Below, piece by piece: positions 44,189 through 54,434 of a stretch of DNA of 64,000 nt. The stretch is taken from positions 62,001-126,000 of the forward strand of contig JADJYG010000010.1 in NCBI GenBank assembly GCA_016719895.1, read 5' to 3'. How positions within the stretch are numbered: position 1 is the first letter of the stretch; every line of letters starts with the position of its first letter. The position numbers and the translations under genes are program-made. The notes beneath the pieces were generated by a model. It made no database searches. It was given only the letters and a program-made list of their open reading frames with translations, and had not been told where the DNA came from. The stretch comes from Saprospirales bacterium (GTDB lineage: Bacteria > Bacteroidota > Bacteroidia > Chitinophagales > Saprospiraceae).

Positions 44189-44408
44189 GCTGCGGTATAC
44201 AATTATATTTGCCTCCGACCAAAGCCGGTCCATTGAAAAACGACGGGAACGAAGCGTGCGGCAAAGTTCCGCTTCACGGCCTGAATGGCCAACTTATACC
44301 CGTTTTCTTTCACAAACTAATCCGGCCTATTCACCACCTCCAGGTATGCCTCTGCACAATACACCGGCGCGAACCTGAAATAAAGCATCAATTTGCAACG
44401 CTGTTAGC

Positions 44409-45362
44409 ATGAAAAAAGTGCTAATCACTGATGATACGCATCCTTTGTTGCTGGATGGCTTGGAGCGTATGGGCTTTACCTGCCACTATCTTCCGGATAT
44501 CACGCCGGCTGTTGCCCGGAAAATTATTTCGGAGTACCAGGGGCTGATCATCAACAGCAGAATCAGCGTGGACCGCAGCATGCTCGACGCAGCAAAACAA
44601 CTCCGGTTCGTGGGGCGCCTGGGGTCGGGGATGGAAATCGTGGATCGCGAATATGCCGCCCGGCAAGGAGTAGCCGTCGTCAGTAGCCCCGAAGGTAACC
44701 GCAACGCGGTAGCCGAACACGCGCTGGGCATGTTGCTTGCCCTGACCAACAACCTGCTGCGCGCCGACCGGGAAGTCCGGCAAAATATTTGGCGCCGGGA
44801 GGCCAACCGCGGCACAGAATTGCTGGACCGAACGCTGGGAATAATCGGCTTCGGGCATACGGGAAGCCAGTTTGCCCGGAAATTAGCCGGGATGGAGATG
44901 CGGGTTTTGGCCTATGACAAGTATAAAACAGGGTATACCGCCGGGATGCCCTGGGTAGAAGAAACGGATTTGGAGGCAATTCAGCGACACGCCGACATTA
45001 TAAGCCTGCACCTGCCCCTGACCACTGAAACCCGGCATTTGGTAAATAAAAAGTTCATTGACCGCTGTAAAACCGGTTTTATCCTGATCAACACCGCCCG
45101 GGGCGCCTGTATCAAGACACAAGATGTAGTGGCCGCGCTCGAACGGGGAAAAATCGGCGGCGCGTGCCTGGATGTGTTTGAAAACGAAAAACCAACCAGC
45201 TTCAGCCTCGCCGAACAAAGCCTGTACCAACGGCTCCATGCACTCGATCAGGTTATCCTGACCCCGCATGTAGCCGGATGGACGCATACCTCCAAACGGA
45301 TGCTTGCTGAGGTACTGCTGGAAAAGATAAGAGCGGTCGTTTTTCCGCAAAAATTGGCCTGA
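44409..45362 (+). CDS. D-isomer-specific 2-hydroxyacid dehydrogenase
   Basis: This 317-residue NAD-dependent dehydrogenase belongs to the phosphoglycerate-dehydrogenase-like group. The Rossmann motif is LDRTLGIIGFGHTGSQFARK near residue 145. The catalytic residues are all present: Arg in LINTARGACIKTQ, Glu in CLDVFENEKP and His in VILTPHVAGWT. It lacks the ACT domain of long SerA proteins, and there is no adjacent serC, so serine synthesis is possible but unproved; glyoxylate- or hydroxypyruvate-type substrates are alternatives. The start has a normal position for the family. It is followed by a 158-bp gap before the receptor trio. Confidence 0.9.
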   Translation: MKKVLITDDTHPLLLDGLERMGFTCHYLPDITPAVARKIISEYQGLIINSRISVDRSMLDAAKQLRFVGRLGSGMEIVDREYAARQGVAVVSSPEGNRNAVAEHALGMLLALTNNLLRADREVRQNIWRREANRGTELLDRTLGIIGFGHTGSQFARKLAGMEMRVLAYDKYKTGYTAGMPWVEETDLEAIQRHADIISLHLPLTTETRHLVNKKFIDRCKTGFILINTARGACIKTQDVVAALERGKIGGACLDVFENEKPTSFSLAEQSLYQRLHALDQVILTPHVAGWTHTSKRMLAEVLLEKIRAVVFPQKLA

Positions 45363-45520
45363 AGCCGGCCGGCAGGCGCTGCTTTTTGTCAAAACCTGAA
45401 CAATGTTACCCCCGCTATAGTAATGCTGCCAAGCAGTTTTACTAACATTGCGGGCCTTTATAAAACTCCGAGCGCCAAATTTGAATTTATTCGATTCAGT
45501 GAATAATCAACCTCTGTTCT
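45363..45520. other. Leader region of the receptor-cargo-PorV trio
   Basis: No gene is seen. CCCGC near 45410 and GCGGG near 45452 could pair through an imperfect stem (AGTAATG/TTACTAACATT) and may end the dehydrogenase transcript, but no T-run follows. A promoter for the trio must lie here or upstream; no clear TAnnTTTG box was found. Confidence 0.35.
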
Positions 45521-48500
45521 ATGGTACGTTCATTACTACTGTTTTTTGCCATGCTCTTCAGCGCCGGCGCCACCATCGCCCAATCCACCGTCCTGACGGG
45601 CAAGGTGACCGACGATCAGGGCGAAACGCTGATCGGGGCTACTATCAAAGTGCTGAAAGGCACCAGTTTCGTACGCGGTACGATCACAGACTACAACGGT
45701 GAATACCGGCTATCCATCGACCCTGGTAACTACGACGTAGAAGTGTCTTATACGGGCTTCCAGGCACAAAAAGTGACCGCCGTGCGCGTTTTGGTCAATA
45801 CCATCAATACCCTCGACTTTACCCTGGTTTCGGGCAATGTGCTGGGTGAAGTGACGGTTTCGGCGTTTAAAGTCCCACTCATCGAGCAGGATAAAACGCA
45901 AGGAGGCCAAACGCTGACCTCCGAACAAATCCGCAACCTGCCTACCCGCAGCGTGAACGCCATCGTGGCCACCACTGCCGGTACGACCTCCATCGACGGA
46001 GGCGCCATCAACATCAAGGGCTCGCGGTCGAATGCAACCAACTACTACATCGACGGTATCCGCGTTTCCGGATCCCCGCCACCGGTGCAGGATATCGAGC
46101 AACTCCAGGTCATTACCGGCGGTTTGGGCGCTGAATATGGCGACGTAACCGGCGGTGTGATCTCGGTGGTCACCAAAGGCCCGGCCAGCGAATACCATGG
46201 CTCGCTCGAGGTTGAGAACTCCAACGGGTTGGACCCCTACGGCTGGTTTTTAGCAACCGGAAACGTCAGCGGACCGATCCTCAAAACCAAAGGAGGTGAA
46301 GGCCGGCCGGGGCGTACGCTGATCGGCTTCCGCTTGTCCGGACAATTTTTAAAACAAAAAGACGACGACCCGCCGGCGCTCCCTGTGTACCGGGTAAAAG
46401 ATGAATTGCTGCCGGACCTGACTGCGCATCCGCTCATCCTTCAAAACGGAACGCCCACCTCCCGGGCAGAATCCTATACCCAGGACAGCGTCGTCCGGAT
46501 GAAGTACAACCCGTATGAGAAACGCCAGGATATTGACGTAACGGCCAAACTGGATTTCCGGCTCACCGATAACATCGATTTCAGCGTAACGGGCACCTAT
46601 AAAGACGTGGAAAACCAGTTTACGCCGGGCGGATGGCGTTTGCTCAACAGCCAGAACAACCCGACCAACTACAGCCAACGCTATCGCGGTATCGCCCGCC
46701 TCCGGCACCGCCTCGGCAGCTCCGACGGCAGCGGCGGCGCAGCCAACCGCGTCTCCATTTCCAATGCCAGCTATACGCTGCAATTCGGGTTCGAGCGCGG
46801 TTTGGGCGAAACTGCCGATCCGCGGCACGGCGATCGCTTGTTCGACTACGGCTACATCGGCCGGTTCAATTTCAACTACCAGCCGATCATCGGCGTAAAC
46901 AACGCCGGTAACATCGCTCATATCGACAACTTCGAAGAGTTTGCCGGCTTTGAAAATGGCCCGGTGGTCGCCAACCCCGGCTTGATGGCCTACAACGAAT
47001 TTGCCAACCAGGAAAACTTCAATACCTTCCTGGCATTCAACGGCCGCTTCACCTCGGTGTACGACGATATCTGGTCGGGTATGCACAGCAACATCGGCCT
47101 GGTGTACAACAGCTACGCTAAAAGCGAAAGCGATATCCTGACCGGCATCGCATCCGCCAGCTTCGACCTCAAACTCGGCCGCACGGGCACGCACAACATC
47201 CAGTTTGGCCTGCTGACCGAGCAACGCACCGAGCGCAGCTACAGCGTGGCGCCCTTCGGCCTGTGGAACCTGATGAGCCTGGTTACCAACAACCACTTCA
47301 ACGGCCTGGATACCACCAAAGTGATCGGTCAGTTTGAAGTTCCCCAATTGGGCGACTCCGTCGATTTGTATGCCAATGCCGTCGTCGATCTGGAAGACTT
47401 TAAATTCTACCGCTCGGTCCGTACGCTGCTGGGCCGCGACATATCGGAATACGTGAACCCGAACGAACTCAGCCCCGACCAACTCAGCCTGGGGATGTTT
47501 TCGCCCCGCGAGCTGACCGACCAGAGCCTGATTGGCTACTACGGCTACGATTATCTCGGTGAAAAACTGGACAACAACGTCACGTTCAACGATTTCTTCA
47601 CGAGCAAAGATGCCGACGGCGTGCGGACCTTCCCCGTTGCGCCGCTGCGCCCCCTGTATCAGGCCGCCTTTATCAAGGACAAGTTCACCTTCAATAAAAT
47701 GATCTTCAGCCTGGGCCTGCGGGTCGAACGCTTCGACCTGAATACCAAGGTCATGCGCGATCAGTATTCCCTGTATGAAGTCATGAGCGCCAAGGATTAT
47801 TTCTCCACGGTTCCCGGCGCGCCCGCTCGCCCCGGTACCATTGGCGACGACTTCAAGGTGTATGTGAACAGCGCCCAGGACCAGTCGTTGAAAGCTTTCC
47901 GCAGCGGCAATACCTGGTACCGCGCCGATGGTACCGAAGTGCCGGACGGCAACGTTATTTTCGGCGGCGGCGTTGTGGCGCCCCTGCTGCGCGACACGGT
48001 ATCCGGCGATGATATTTTCGACCCGCGCTTCGATCCGAATACGGCATTTGAAGACTATACGCCGCAAGTCAGCTGGTTGCCGCGCCTCGCCTTCTCGTTC
48101 CCGATTTCGGAAGACGCCAACTTCTTCGCACACTATGATATTCTCGTGCAGCGCCCGCCCAGCAACTGGGAGGTGACCCCGCTCAACTACATCTATTTCT
48201 ACGTGCCGGGCCGCACACCGGGCAACAATGCCAACCTGAAGCCCGAGCGTGTGGTGGATTACGAGGTAGGTTTCCAACAACGCCTCAACCAAAATTCGGC
48301 GCTCAAATTCTCGGCGTACTACCGCGAATTGCGCGATATGATCCAAAGCCGCACCATCCTGTATGTGCCCACGATTGGCCGCTACGATACCTATGGCAAC
48401 GAAGACTTCGGCACGGTTAAAGGCTTCACGGTACAGTATGACCTGCGCCGGATCCAAAATGCCGAGTTTCGCCTGGCCTATACCCTGCAGTTTGCCGACG

Positions 48501-49114
48501 GAACGGGTTCCGATGCCAACTCGCAGCGCGGCCTGACCACCCGGGGTAATATCCGGACCCTGTATCCGCTGGGCTACGACGAACGCCACAATATCCAGGC
48601 GATCATCGACTACCGCTTCGATTCGGGCAAACGCTATAACGGTCCGCGCATCGCCGGTAAGGATATCCTGGCCAACTTCGGCGCCAATATGCAGCTGTCG
48701 GCCGCCTCCGGCCGCCCGTACACCGCCCGTCAACGCCCCGAGCGTTTCGGCGGCAGCGGCACCCTGGGCGCCCTCAACGGCAGCCGCCTGCCCTGGCGCC
48801 TCAACCTGGACTTACGCCTCGATAAAACGTTCTCGCTCCTGCCGGCCGGAAAAACCCCGCTCGACCTGAACGTCTACTTCCGCGTATCCAACCTGTTGAA
48901 TACAAAAAATGTGCTAGGCGTGTATTCGGTCACCGGCTCGCCAAGCGACGACGGCTACCTGGCGACGGCAGAGGGACAATCCATTGTACGCGGTGTTGAA
49001 GAACAAGGTAAAAGCGTGGATGCATACCTGGCATCGTATTCCTGGGTATTGCTGAATCCGAACCTCTATACCTTACCGCGCCGGCTTTATGTGGGCGCCT
49101 CCCTGACATTTTAA
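45521..49114 (+). CDS. TonB-dependent outer-membrane receptor with carboxypeptidase-like domain
   Basis: This 1197-residue protein has a signal peptide (MVRSLLLFFAMLFSAGATIAQ). A CarboxypepD_reg-like N-terminal domain follows (residues 25-110: VLTGKVTDDQGETLIGATIK). Then a plug domain carries VDGI-type DGIRVSG and LQVITGGLGAEYGDVTGGVI. A 22-strand-type barrel ends in RRLYVGASLTF with terminal Phe. Such receptors import large substrates or, in this gene setting, may work with T9SS. It differs from SusC pairs because no SusD follows; instead come a very large secreted protein and a PorV-like barrel, 44 and about 4,200 bp downstream. Confidence 0.92.
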   Translation: MVRSLLLFFAMLFSAGATIAQSTVLTGKVTDDQGETLIGATIKVLKGTSFVRGTITDYNGEYRLSIDPGNYDVEVSYTGFQAQKVTAVRVLVNTINTLDFTLVSGNVLGEVTVSAFKVPLIEQDKTQGGQTLTSEQIRNLPTRSVNAIVATTAGTTSIDGGAINIKGSRSNATNYYIDGIRVSGSPPPVQDIEQLQVITGGLGAEYGDVTGGVISVVTKGPASEYHGSLEVENSNGLDPYGWFLATGNVSGPILKTKGGEGRPGRTLIGFRLSGQFLKQKDDDPPALPVYRVKDELLPDLTAHPLILQNGTPTSRAESYTQDSVVRMKYNPYEKRQDIDVTAKLDFRLTDNIDFSVTGTYKDVENQFTPGGWRLLNSQNNPTNYSQRYRGIARLRHRLGSSDGSGGAANRVSISNASYTLQFGFERGLGETADPRHGDRLFDYGYIGRFNFNYQPIIGVNNAGNIAHIDNFEEFAGFENGPVVANPGLMAYNEFANQENFNTFLAFNGRFTSVYDDIWSGMHSNIGLVYNSYAKSESDILTGIASASFDLKLGRTGTHNIQFGLLTEQRTERSYSVAPFGLWNLMSLVTNNHFNGLDTTKVIGQFEVPQLGDSVDLYANAVVDLEDFKFYRSVRTLLGRDISEYVNPNELSPDQLSLGMFSPRELTDQSLIGYYGYDYLGEKLDNNVTFNDFFTSKDADGVRTFPVAPLRPLYQAAFIKDKFTFNKMIFSLGLRVERFDLNTKVMRDQYSLYEVMSAKDYFSTVPGAPARPGTIGDDFKVYVNSAQDQSLKAFRSGNTWYRADGTEVPDGNVIFGGGVVAPLLRDTVSGDDIFDPRFDPNTAFEDYTPQVSWLPRLAFSFPISEDANFFAHYDILVQRPPSNWEVTPLNYIYFYVPGRTPGNNANLKPERVVDYEVGFQQRLNQNSALKFSAYYRELRDMIQSRTILYVPTIGRYDTYGNEDFGTVKGFTVQYDLRRIQNAEFRLAYTLQFADGTGSDANSQRGLTTRGNIRTLYPLGYDERHNIQAIIDYRFDSGKRYNGPRIAGKDILANFGANMQLSAASGRPYTARQRPERFGGSGTLGALNGSRLPWRLNLDLRLDKTFSLLPAGKTPLDLNVYFRVSNLLNTKNVLGVYSVTGSPSDDGYLATAEGQSIVRGVEEQGKSVDAYLASYSWVLLNPNLYTLPRRLYVGASLTF

Positions 49115-49158
49115 CGAAGCGTACTGTATTTTGTAAAAAAATTAAAAATTTATAAACC

Positions 49159-52100
49159 ATGCGTGTTAACAAACTTTGGATAACGGCTCTGCTGGCGCTC
49201 GTATCCTGGAGCGTGACTGCACACGTTCCGGACTATGTTCGCAAAGCAGGGAAGGCCAATAAAGTACAATACCGCGGTGTTTGTGCCAGCTCGGAGTCCC
49301 AAATTGATATGGAGATCAACAACGTTCGCGCCCGCCTGCTCGGCGGCGGCGACTGTTGGTGGGACTTCAGCGACGGCCGCTACATCGTGCCGAAGGTGGA
49401 CGTGGCAACCGGTCAGCGCGAAGTGTCTTCCATCTTCGCCGGCTCGGTGTGGCTGGGCGGTATCGACCCCGCCGGCAACCTCAAACTGGCCTGCCAGGAC
49501 TACCGCCCCAGCGGCCAGAACGACTTCTGGCCCGGCCCGCTTTCCGAAATCGGCATTACCGATGAACTTACCTGCGACAACTGGGACCGCCATTTCCGCG
49601 TGACCGGCGACGAGATTCGCAAACACCTGGCTAACCTGGCTACCGGCGACCTCAACCCCGACAATATCCCGCGCGGGGTCAAAGGCTGGCCGGCCCGAGG
49701 TAACCCCTATTTCGCCGACGTTTGGGGCTACGACCTGCCGTACACCCAACAAGCCCTCGCCGGTTTTTACGACGCCGACTTCGACGGCGACTATGACCCG
49801 CTCAAAGGCGACTTCCCCTCCATCGAAATCCGGAGATGCCCGCTCAACCGTTTTCCGGATGAAATGGTCTTCTGGATCTACAACGACCAGGGCGGTGGCG
49901 CCCCGCACGCCCGCACTACCGGCAAGCCCATTCAAATGGAAGTGCAGGTACAGGCGTTCAGCTACCTCACTAACGACGAACTGAACGACATGACGTTCCA
50001 GCGCTATAAACTGATTAACCGCGCGACCGAACGCATCGACTCGACCTTCTTCGCCATGTGGGTAGACCCCGACCTGGGCTGCTTCCTCGACGACTATATC
50101 GGCTGCGACAGCTCCAAAAGCCTCATGTACGTATACAACCAGGATGCTACTGACGGCCAGCCCAACTGCGACTGCAACGGCGTGAATACCTATTGCGATA
50201 AAGTGCCGATCCTTGGCGTCGACTATTTCCGCGGCCCGCTGGACACCTTCGGCAACGAAATCGGTATGTCTTCGTTCGTGTATTACAACAACCCCAGCTA
50301 TGGCAACCCGGCGCCGCCAACGACCGACCCGGACCTGCCCATCGAGTTTTACCGCTACCTGACCGGCTCCTGGCGCGACGGCACGCCGTTTACCTACGGC
50401 GGAAACGGCTACGGCGGAATGGAACCAACCAAATACGCGCTCTCTGATCCGCCGAACGACCCGACCGGCTGGTCGATGTGTACGGCCAACCTGCCCTTCG
50501 GCGACCGCCGCACGCTGCAGGCTTCCGGCCCCTTCACCCTGCTGCCCGGCGCCGTGAACGAACTGATCATCGGCATTCCGTGGGTGCCCGATATCGACTA
50601 TCCCTGCCCCGATCTCGAAGGCTTGTTCCGCGCCGACAAACTGGCCCAGGGCTTGTTCGACAACTGCTTCGAACTGCTCGACGGCCCCGATGCCCCTACG
50701 GTCAACTGGATCGAACTGAACCAACAAGTCATTGCTATTCTGACCAACGACTCCGTGTCGAACAACTTCAACGAGCAATACGCTCAAATCGACTTCCTGG
50801 CGCCCGAGCGGTACCGCAACAGCCCGGATTCACTGACGAAAGACTCGGCCAAGTACAAGTTTGAAGGTTACCGGATTTATCAATTGGCCAACCCGAACGT
50901 TTCGACGGCTGATTTCGACGACCCGGACAAATCCCGCCCGGTTTACCAGGTGGATATCAAAAACGGCGTGGCTGCGATCTACAACTGGATAGAAACGCGC
51001 GACCCGAATACCAACAACCTGATTTTTTATCCGGAACTGATGGTAGACGGCGGCGACCTCGGCCTGCGCCACACCTTCCCGATCGCGGAAGACAAATTTG
51101 CCACCGGCAACGACAAGCGCCTGATCAACCACAAAAAGTATTATTTCGCGGTGATCGCTTATTCGTACAACAATTTCACCACGTTCGATCCGCTGGAACG
51201 CCCCGTCACCGGTCAGCAACGCCCCTATCTGCCAGGCCGGAAAGCTTCCGATGGCCCGATCAAGATCTACACGGTTATTCCGCGTCCGATCGTCGATCAG
51301 GAACTCAACGCTTCCTACGGCGACGGCGTGGTGATTACCCGCTTTGAAGGCGCCGGCAACAACGGCAACTTCCTGGACCTCGACGAGGCCAGCCGGGATG
51401 CCTTGTTTGGCGGCAACCTGCCGGACACCGTGTTGACCTACCAACAAGGCAGGGGACCGATCACCGTCACGATCTTCAACCCCTTTGAGGTCAAGGACGG
51501 CGATTACGAATTGCGCTTTGTCGATGGAAACAACACCGATACAAAACTGGATAAAGATGCCCGCTGGGAATTGCGCAGGCTGCCCGACGGCGAAATCGTG
51601 GCCGCTGACCGTTCGATCGCCCAGCTCAACGAACAGCTGGTGTTGAAATATGGCTTCTCCGTCACGATCTCCCAGGCTCCCCTGGCGGGCAGCTACACCT
51701 GGGCAAGGCAAAAACCGGAAGCCTATACTGATCCGGGAGAGACCAACGGCGCACTCGGCGGCGAAATCGAATTCAAGGACCCGAACCAGATTTGGCTGAC
51801 GGGCTTCCCGGACCAGGAGTTCGGTTTGTTCCACTACGTGAAAACCCTTAAACTGGAACGCGATGCCGAATTCGACCCCTTCCAGGGCCTCAGCACCCTG
51901 GGCAACGGCTGGTTCGTGCCCTACGTACTGTGCGACTGGGATATTACGGATGCGAATTCCCGGACGTTTACGCCGGCCTGGACGCCGGTGACGACCAACC
52001 TGGCTGCCTCGGTAGTCTGTGGTACCCAGGAGCCGACTAATATCAACAGCCGGTACTTCAGGCTTTCCAACCTGCCAAACGTGGATATTATACTTACCAG

Positions 52101-53217
52101 CGACACCAGCAAGTGGAGCCGTTGCGTGGTCATCGAAACAGCCAGTTTGTACTATACCGAAACGGCCGGAGCGTTCCCGAAAAACGATGATTTGCGGACG
52201 GAAGGCAACCCCGCCACGCCAAACAAACGCCGGGTGAGCTTCGACGCGCGCGACGCCCCCTCCGTGGGTAAAAAAGACGTTGACGGCGATGGCAAACCCG
52301 ACCCCGACGGCGCTGTGGATGCCAGCGGCAAGCCGATTTACGGCATGGGCTGGTTCCCGGGATACGCCGTGGACGTGGAAACCGGACGCCGCCTGAATAT
52401 TTTCTTCGGCGAAAACTCGTGTTATTCCAGCGCTATCGATCCGGCCTATACCGGCCGCGATATGCTGTGGAATCCGACCAACCAGATTGTTACCGACAAT
52501 CCGCAGGAGTATTACGACCTGGTTCTGGGCGGCCAACACTGGGTGTATGTTTCCTACTCCACCTATGACAAGTGCGAAGCCCTGCGCCGACGCCTGACAC
52601 CGGAATTGGCGCCGACCTCCAACTCGGATATCTTTAAGGTGAGCGAGATGAAAAACATCGCCTGGGCCGGTATGCTGATGACAGCGCAAGACTTCCAGAT
52701 GCGCTCGTTGCGCGAGGGCCTGATCCCCAACGATGTCCGGATCAAATTGCGGGTGTCCAAGCCCTATACCACCTGGTACAACGATGACGACAGCAATAAA
52801 AAATCGGGCCATCCGCTGTACCAGTTCAAGATCGAAAACCGGCAAGCCCAGGCGCTGGATCAGGTGCAAATTGAAAATGCGCTGGATTCTATCAAGGTCG
52901 TGCCTAACCCGTACTATGGTTTCTCGCAGTATGAAACCAGCCAGTTCAGCAACGTGATCAAGATCACAAACCTGCCGGCAAAATGTACGGTTACGATCTA
53001 CTCGCTCGACGGGAAGTTTATTCGCCAATACCGGCGCGATGAAGTATATGCGCCCTATATGCAAATTGCACCCGACCTGGAGTGGGACTTGAAGAACAAC
53101 AAGGGTATTCCGGTGGCTAGTGGCGTCTACCTGATCCAGGTGCAGGCGCCGGGCTTCGGAGAACGCACCATTAAATGGTTCGGCATTGCCCGGCAATTCG
53201 ATCCCTCCGGTCTGTAG
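49159..53217 (+). CDS. Large exported protein, probable T9SS cargo
   Basis: This 1352-residue protein has a signal peptide (MRVNKLWITALLALVSWSVT then AH). I recognise no catalytic domain. The body has calcium-binding-type loops (DADFDGDYDPLKGD near 205; DVDGDGKPDPDGAVDASGK near 1040) and many Trp/Tyr-rich strands. The C-terminal 110 residues (SIKVVPNPYYGFSQYETSQF, KCTVTIYSLDGKFIRQYRRD, GIPVASGVYLIQVQAPGFGE) have the VxPNP...IYxLxGxxI...G..SGVYLxxV layout of a type A T9SS sorting domain, with an extra tail GIARQFDPSGL. It lies 44 bp after the TonB-dependent receptor. A surface-anchored partner of that receptor is the most likely role (inference). Confidence 0.85.
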   Translation: MRVNKLWITALLALVSWSVTAHVPDYVRKAGKANKVQYRGVCASSESQIDMEINNVRARLLGGGDCWWDFSDGRYIVPKVDVATGQREVSSIFAGSVWLGGIDPAGNLKLACQDYRPSGQNDFWPGPLSEIGITDELTCDNWDRHFRVTGDEIRKHLANLATGDLNPDNIPRGVKGWPARGNPYFADVWGYDLPYTQQALAGFYDADFDGDYDPLKGDFPSIEIRRCPLNRFPDEMVFWIYNDQGGGAPHARTTGKPIQMEVQVQAFSYLTNDELNDMTFQRYKLINRATERIDSTFFAMWVDPDLGCFLDDYIGCDSSKSLMYVYNQDATDGQPNCDCNGVNTYCDKVPILGVDYFRGPLDTFGNEIGMSSFVYYNNPSYGNPAPPTTDPDLPIEFYRYLTGSWRDGTPFTYGGNGYGGMEPTKYALSDPPNDPTGWSMCTANLPFGDRRTLQASGPFTLLPGAVNELIIGIPWVPDIDYPCPDLEGLFRADKLAQGLFDNCFELLDGPDAPTVNWIELNQQVIAILTNDSVSNNFNEQYAQIDFLAPERYRNSPDSLTKDSAKYKFEGYRIYQLANPNVSTADFDDPDKSRPVYQVDIKNGVAAIYNWIETRDPNTNNLIFYPELMVDGGDLGLRHTFPIAEDKFATGNDKRLINHKKYYFAVIAYSYNNFTTFDPLERPVTGQQRPYLPGRKASDGPIKIYTVIPRPIVDQELNASYGDGVVITRFEGAGNNGNFLDLDEASRDALFGGNLPDTVLTYQQGRGPITVTIFNPFEVKDGDYELRFVDGNNTDTKLDKDARWELRRLPDGEIVAADRSIAQLNEQLVLKYGFSVTISQAPLAGSYTWARQKPEAYTDPGETNGALGGEIEFKDPNQIWLTGFPDQEFGLFHYVKTLKLERDAEFDPFQGLSTLGNGWFVPYVLCDWDITDANSRTFTPAWTPVTTNLAASVVCGTQEPTNINSRYFRLSNLPNVDIILTSDTSKWSRCVVIETASLYYTETAGAFPKNDDLRTEGNPATPNKRRVSFDARDAPSVGKKDVDGDGKPDPDGAVDASGKPIYGMGWFPGYAVDVETGRRLNIFFGENSCYSSAIDPAYTGRDMLWNPTNQIVTDNPQEYYDLVLGGQHWVYVSYSTYDKCEALRRRLTPELAPTSNSDIFKVSEMKNIAWAGMLMTAQDFQMRSLREGLIPNDVRIKLRVSKPYTTWYNDDDSNKKSGHPLYQFKIENRQAQALDQVQIENALDSIKVVPNPYYGFSQYETSQFSNVIKITNLPAKCTVTIYSLDGKFIRQYRRDEVYAPYMQIAPDLEWDLKNNKGIPVASGVYLIQVQAPGFGERTIKWFGIARQFDPSGL

Positions 53218-53241
53218 TTTGACATGGAGCCCTGGTGTGAT

Positions 53242-53296
53242 GCCGTGCTTGCAGGATTTTCGTTGAACCTTCAATGGTAAATCCCGCAAGCACGGC
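53242..53296 (+). repeat. 18-bp hairpin between cargo and porV-like genes
   Basis: GCCGTGCTTGCAGGATTT at 53242-53259 pairs with 53279-53296 at 17 of 18 positions around a 19-bp loop. No T-run follows. It could adjust the relative levels of the two coding regions by stopping exonucleases or part of the polymerase flow. Confidence 0.75.
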
Positions 53297-53343
53297 CTCC
53301 TCCCGGCGGCGCCATGATTCTATCACTCAATCATATCACGATC

Positions 53344-54396
53344 ATGAATAAAACATATACCAACCTGCTGTCTTTTTGCTTTTTCCTGTTGGCCGGCACC
53401 GCTTTTGCCGGCAACCCGGACCGGCAGGGCGAAGCGGGTGCAGCCCAGTTGTTGATCAACCCCTGGGCACGTAGCGCAGGTTTGCACTCCACGAATATCT
53501 CGATGGTAACTGGCACCGATGCCTTGTTTTTGAACGTGGCTGGCATGTCGCGTATCAATAAAACTCAAATTCACTTAGCGCATACCCGCTACCTGGATGG
53601 CGCCGATATCAATATCAATGCACTGGGCCTGGCACAACGCATCGGTAAAGGCGGCGCATTCGGCGTAAGCCTCGTGGCCTTTGACCTGGGGGAATTCGAC
53701 CTCACCACCACCGATACGCCGGAAGGCTCCGGCGCTACCTTCAGCCCTTCCTTTTTCAACCTCGGCCTTTCCTATTCGCACTTGTTTGCCAACCGCGTTT
53801 CGGTGGGCGTCACGGTGAAATTTGTCAATGAATCCATCTCCAATGCCGGCGCCCGCGCCATGGCATTGGACGCCGGCGTGCAATATGTCACCGGTGAAAA
53901 CGACAACTTCAAGTTCGGAATTTCGCTCCGGAACGTTGGCGGCAAAATGCGCTTCCTCGGGGAAGGCTTGGGCACAGCAAATGACGGCAATAACCAAACG
54001 TTTGACTATCCGATTACCTATTATCAGCGGAGTGCAGAATACGAACTGCCCTCGCAGCTGAATATCGGCGCTTCGTACGACTGGCTGTTCGGCCGTGCCA
54101 CACGCCTGTCGCTGGTAGGCGGCTTTACGTCCAATGCTTTCTCCCGCGACCAACTGGGCGGCGGTCTGGAATTTGCCCTGAACAAAAATTTCGCCCTGCG
54201 CGTGGGTTATAAAAAGGAGTTTGAAGCCGCTGTGGGCAGCACGGAAGCCTCGCTGGACAATGGCTTCAGCGCCGGCCTCACGATTTCGGTGCCCTTGCGC
54301 AAAGGCTCTGACAGCCGCCTGTCGATCGACTATGGCTACCGGAATACCGAAATCTTCAACGGTATCCACAATATAGGCGTCCGAATCGATATGTAA
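53344..54396 (+). CDS. PorV/PorQ-family outer-membrane barrel
   Basis: This 350-residue protein has a signal peptide (MNKTYTNLLSFCFFLLAGTA then FAGNP) and begins the mature part with AAQLLINPWARSAGLHSTNI then SMVTGTDALFLNVAGMSRIN. This is the usual N-terminal pattern of PorV/PorQ and FadL-like barrels (xLxIxPxARxxGMGGA...DAxAxxxNPAGLA). It ends in barrel strands (SRLSIDYGYRNTEIFNGIHN then IGVRIDM). PorV shuttles T9SS cargo from the translocon to the attachment complex. The start at 53344 is chosen over 53314 because of the signal peptide. It is third in the trio and could be a cargo-specific shuttle (inference). Confidence 0.85.
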   Translation: MNKTYTNLLSFCFFLLAGTAFAGNPDRQGEAGAAQLLINPWARSAGLHSTNISMVTGTDALFLNVAGMSRINKTQIHLAHTRYLDGADININALGLAQRIGKGGAFGVSLVAFDLGEFDLTTTDTPEGSGATFSPSFFNLGLSYSHLFANRVSVGVTVKFVNESISNAGARAMALDAGVQYVTGENDNFKFGISLRNVGGKMRFLGEGLGTANDGNNQTFDYPITYYQRSAEYELPSQLNIGASYDWLFGRATRLSLVGGFTSNAFSRDQLGGGLEFALNKNFALRVGYKKEFEAAVGSTEASLDNGFSAGLTISVPLRKGSDSRLSIDYGYRNTEIFNGIHNIGVRIDM

Positions 54397-54434
54397 TTTT
54401 CCGGAATGGCTGCCTGCGGAAAAAGCATTACGAA

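Noticed and set aside
46349..48733. 794-codon minus-strand open frame
   Set aside because: Antisense to the TonB-dependent receptor. The receptor has a signal peptide, plug and barrel signature, while the antisense frame shows no recognisable domain; codon bias of a GC-rich gene leaves antisense frames open.
50830..53289. 819-codon minus-strand open frame (and 545 codons at 49150-50787)
   Set aside because: Antisense to the 1352-residue exported protein, for the same reason as above.
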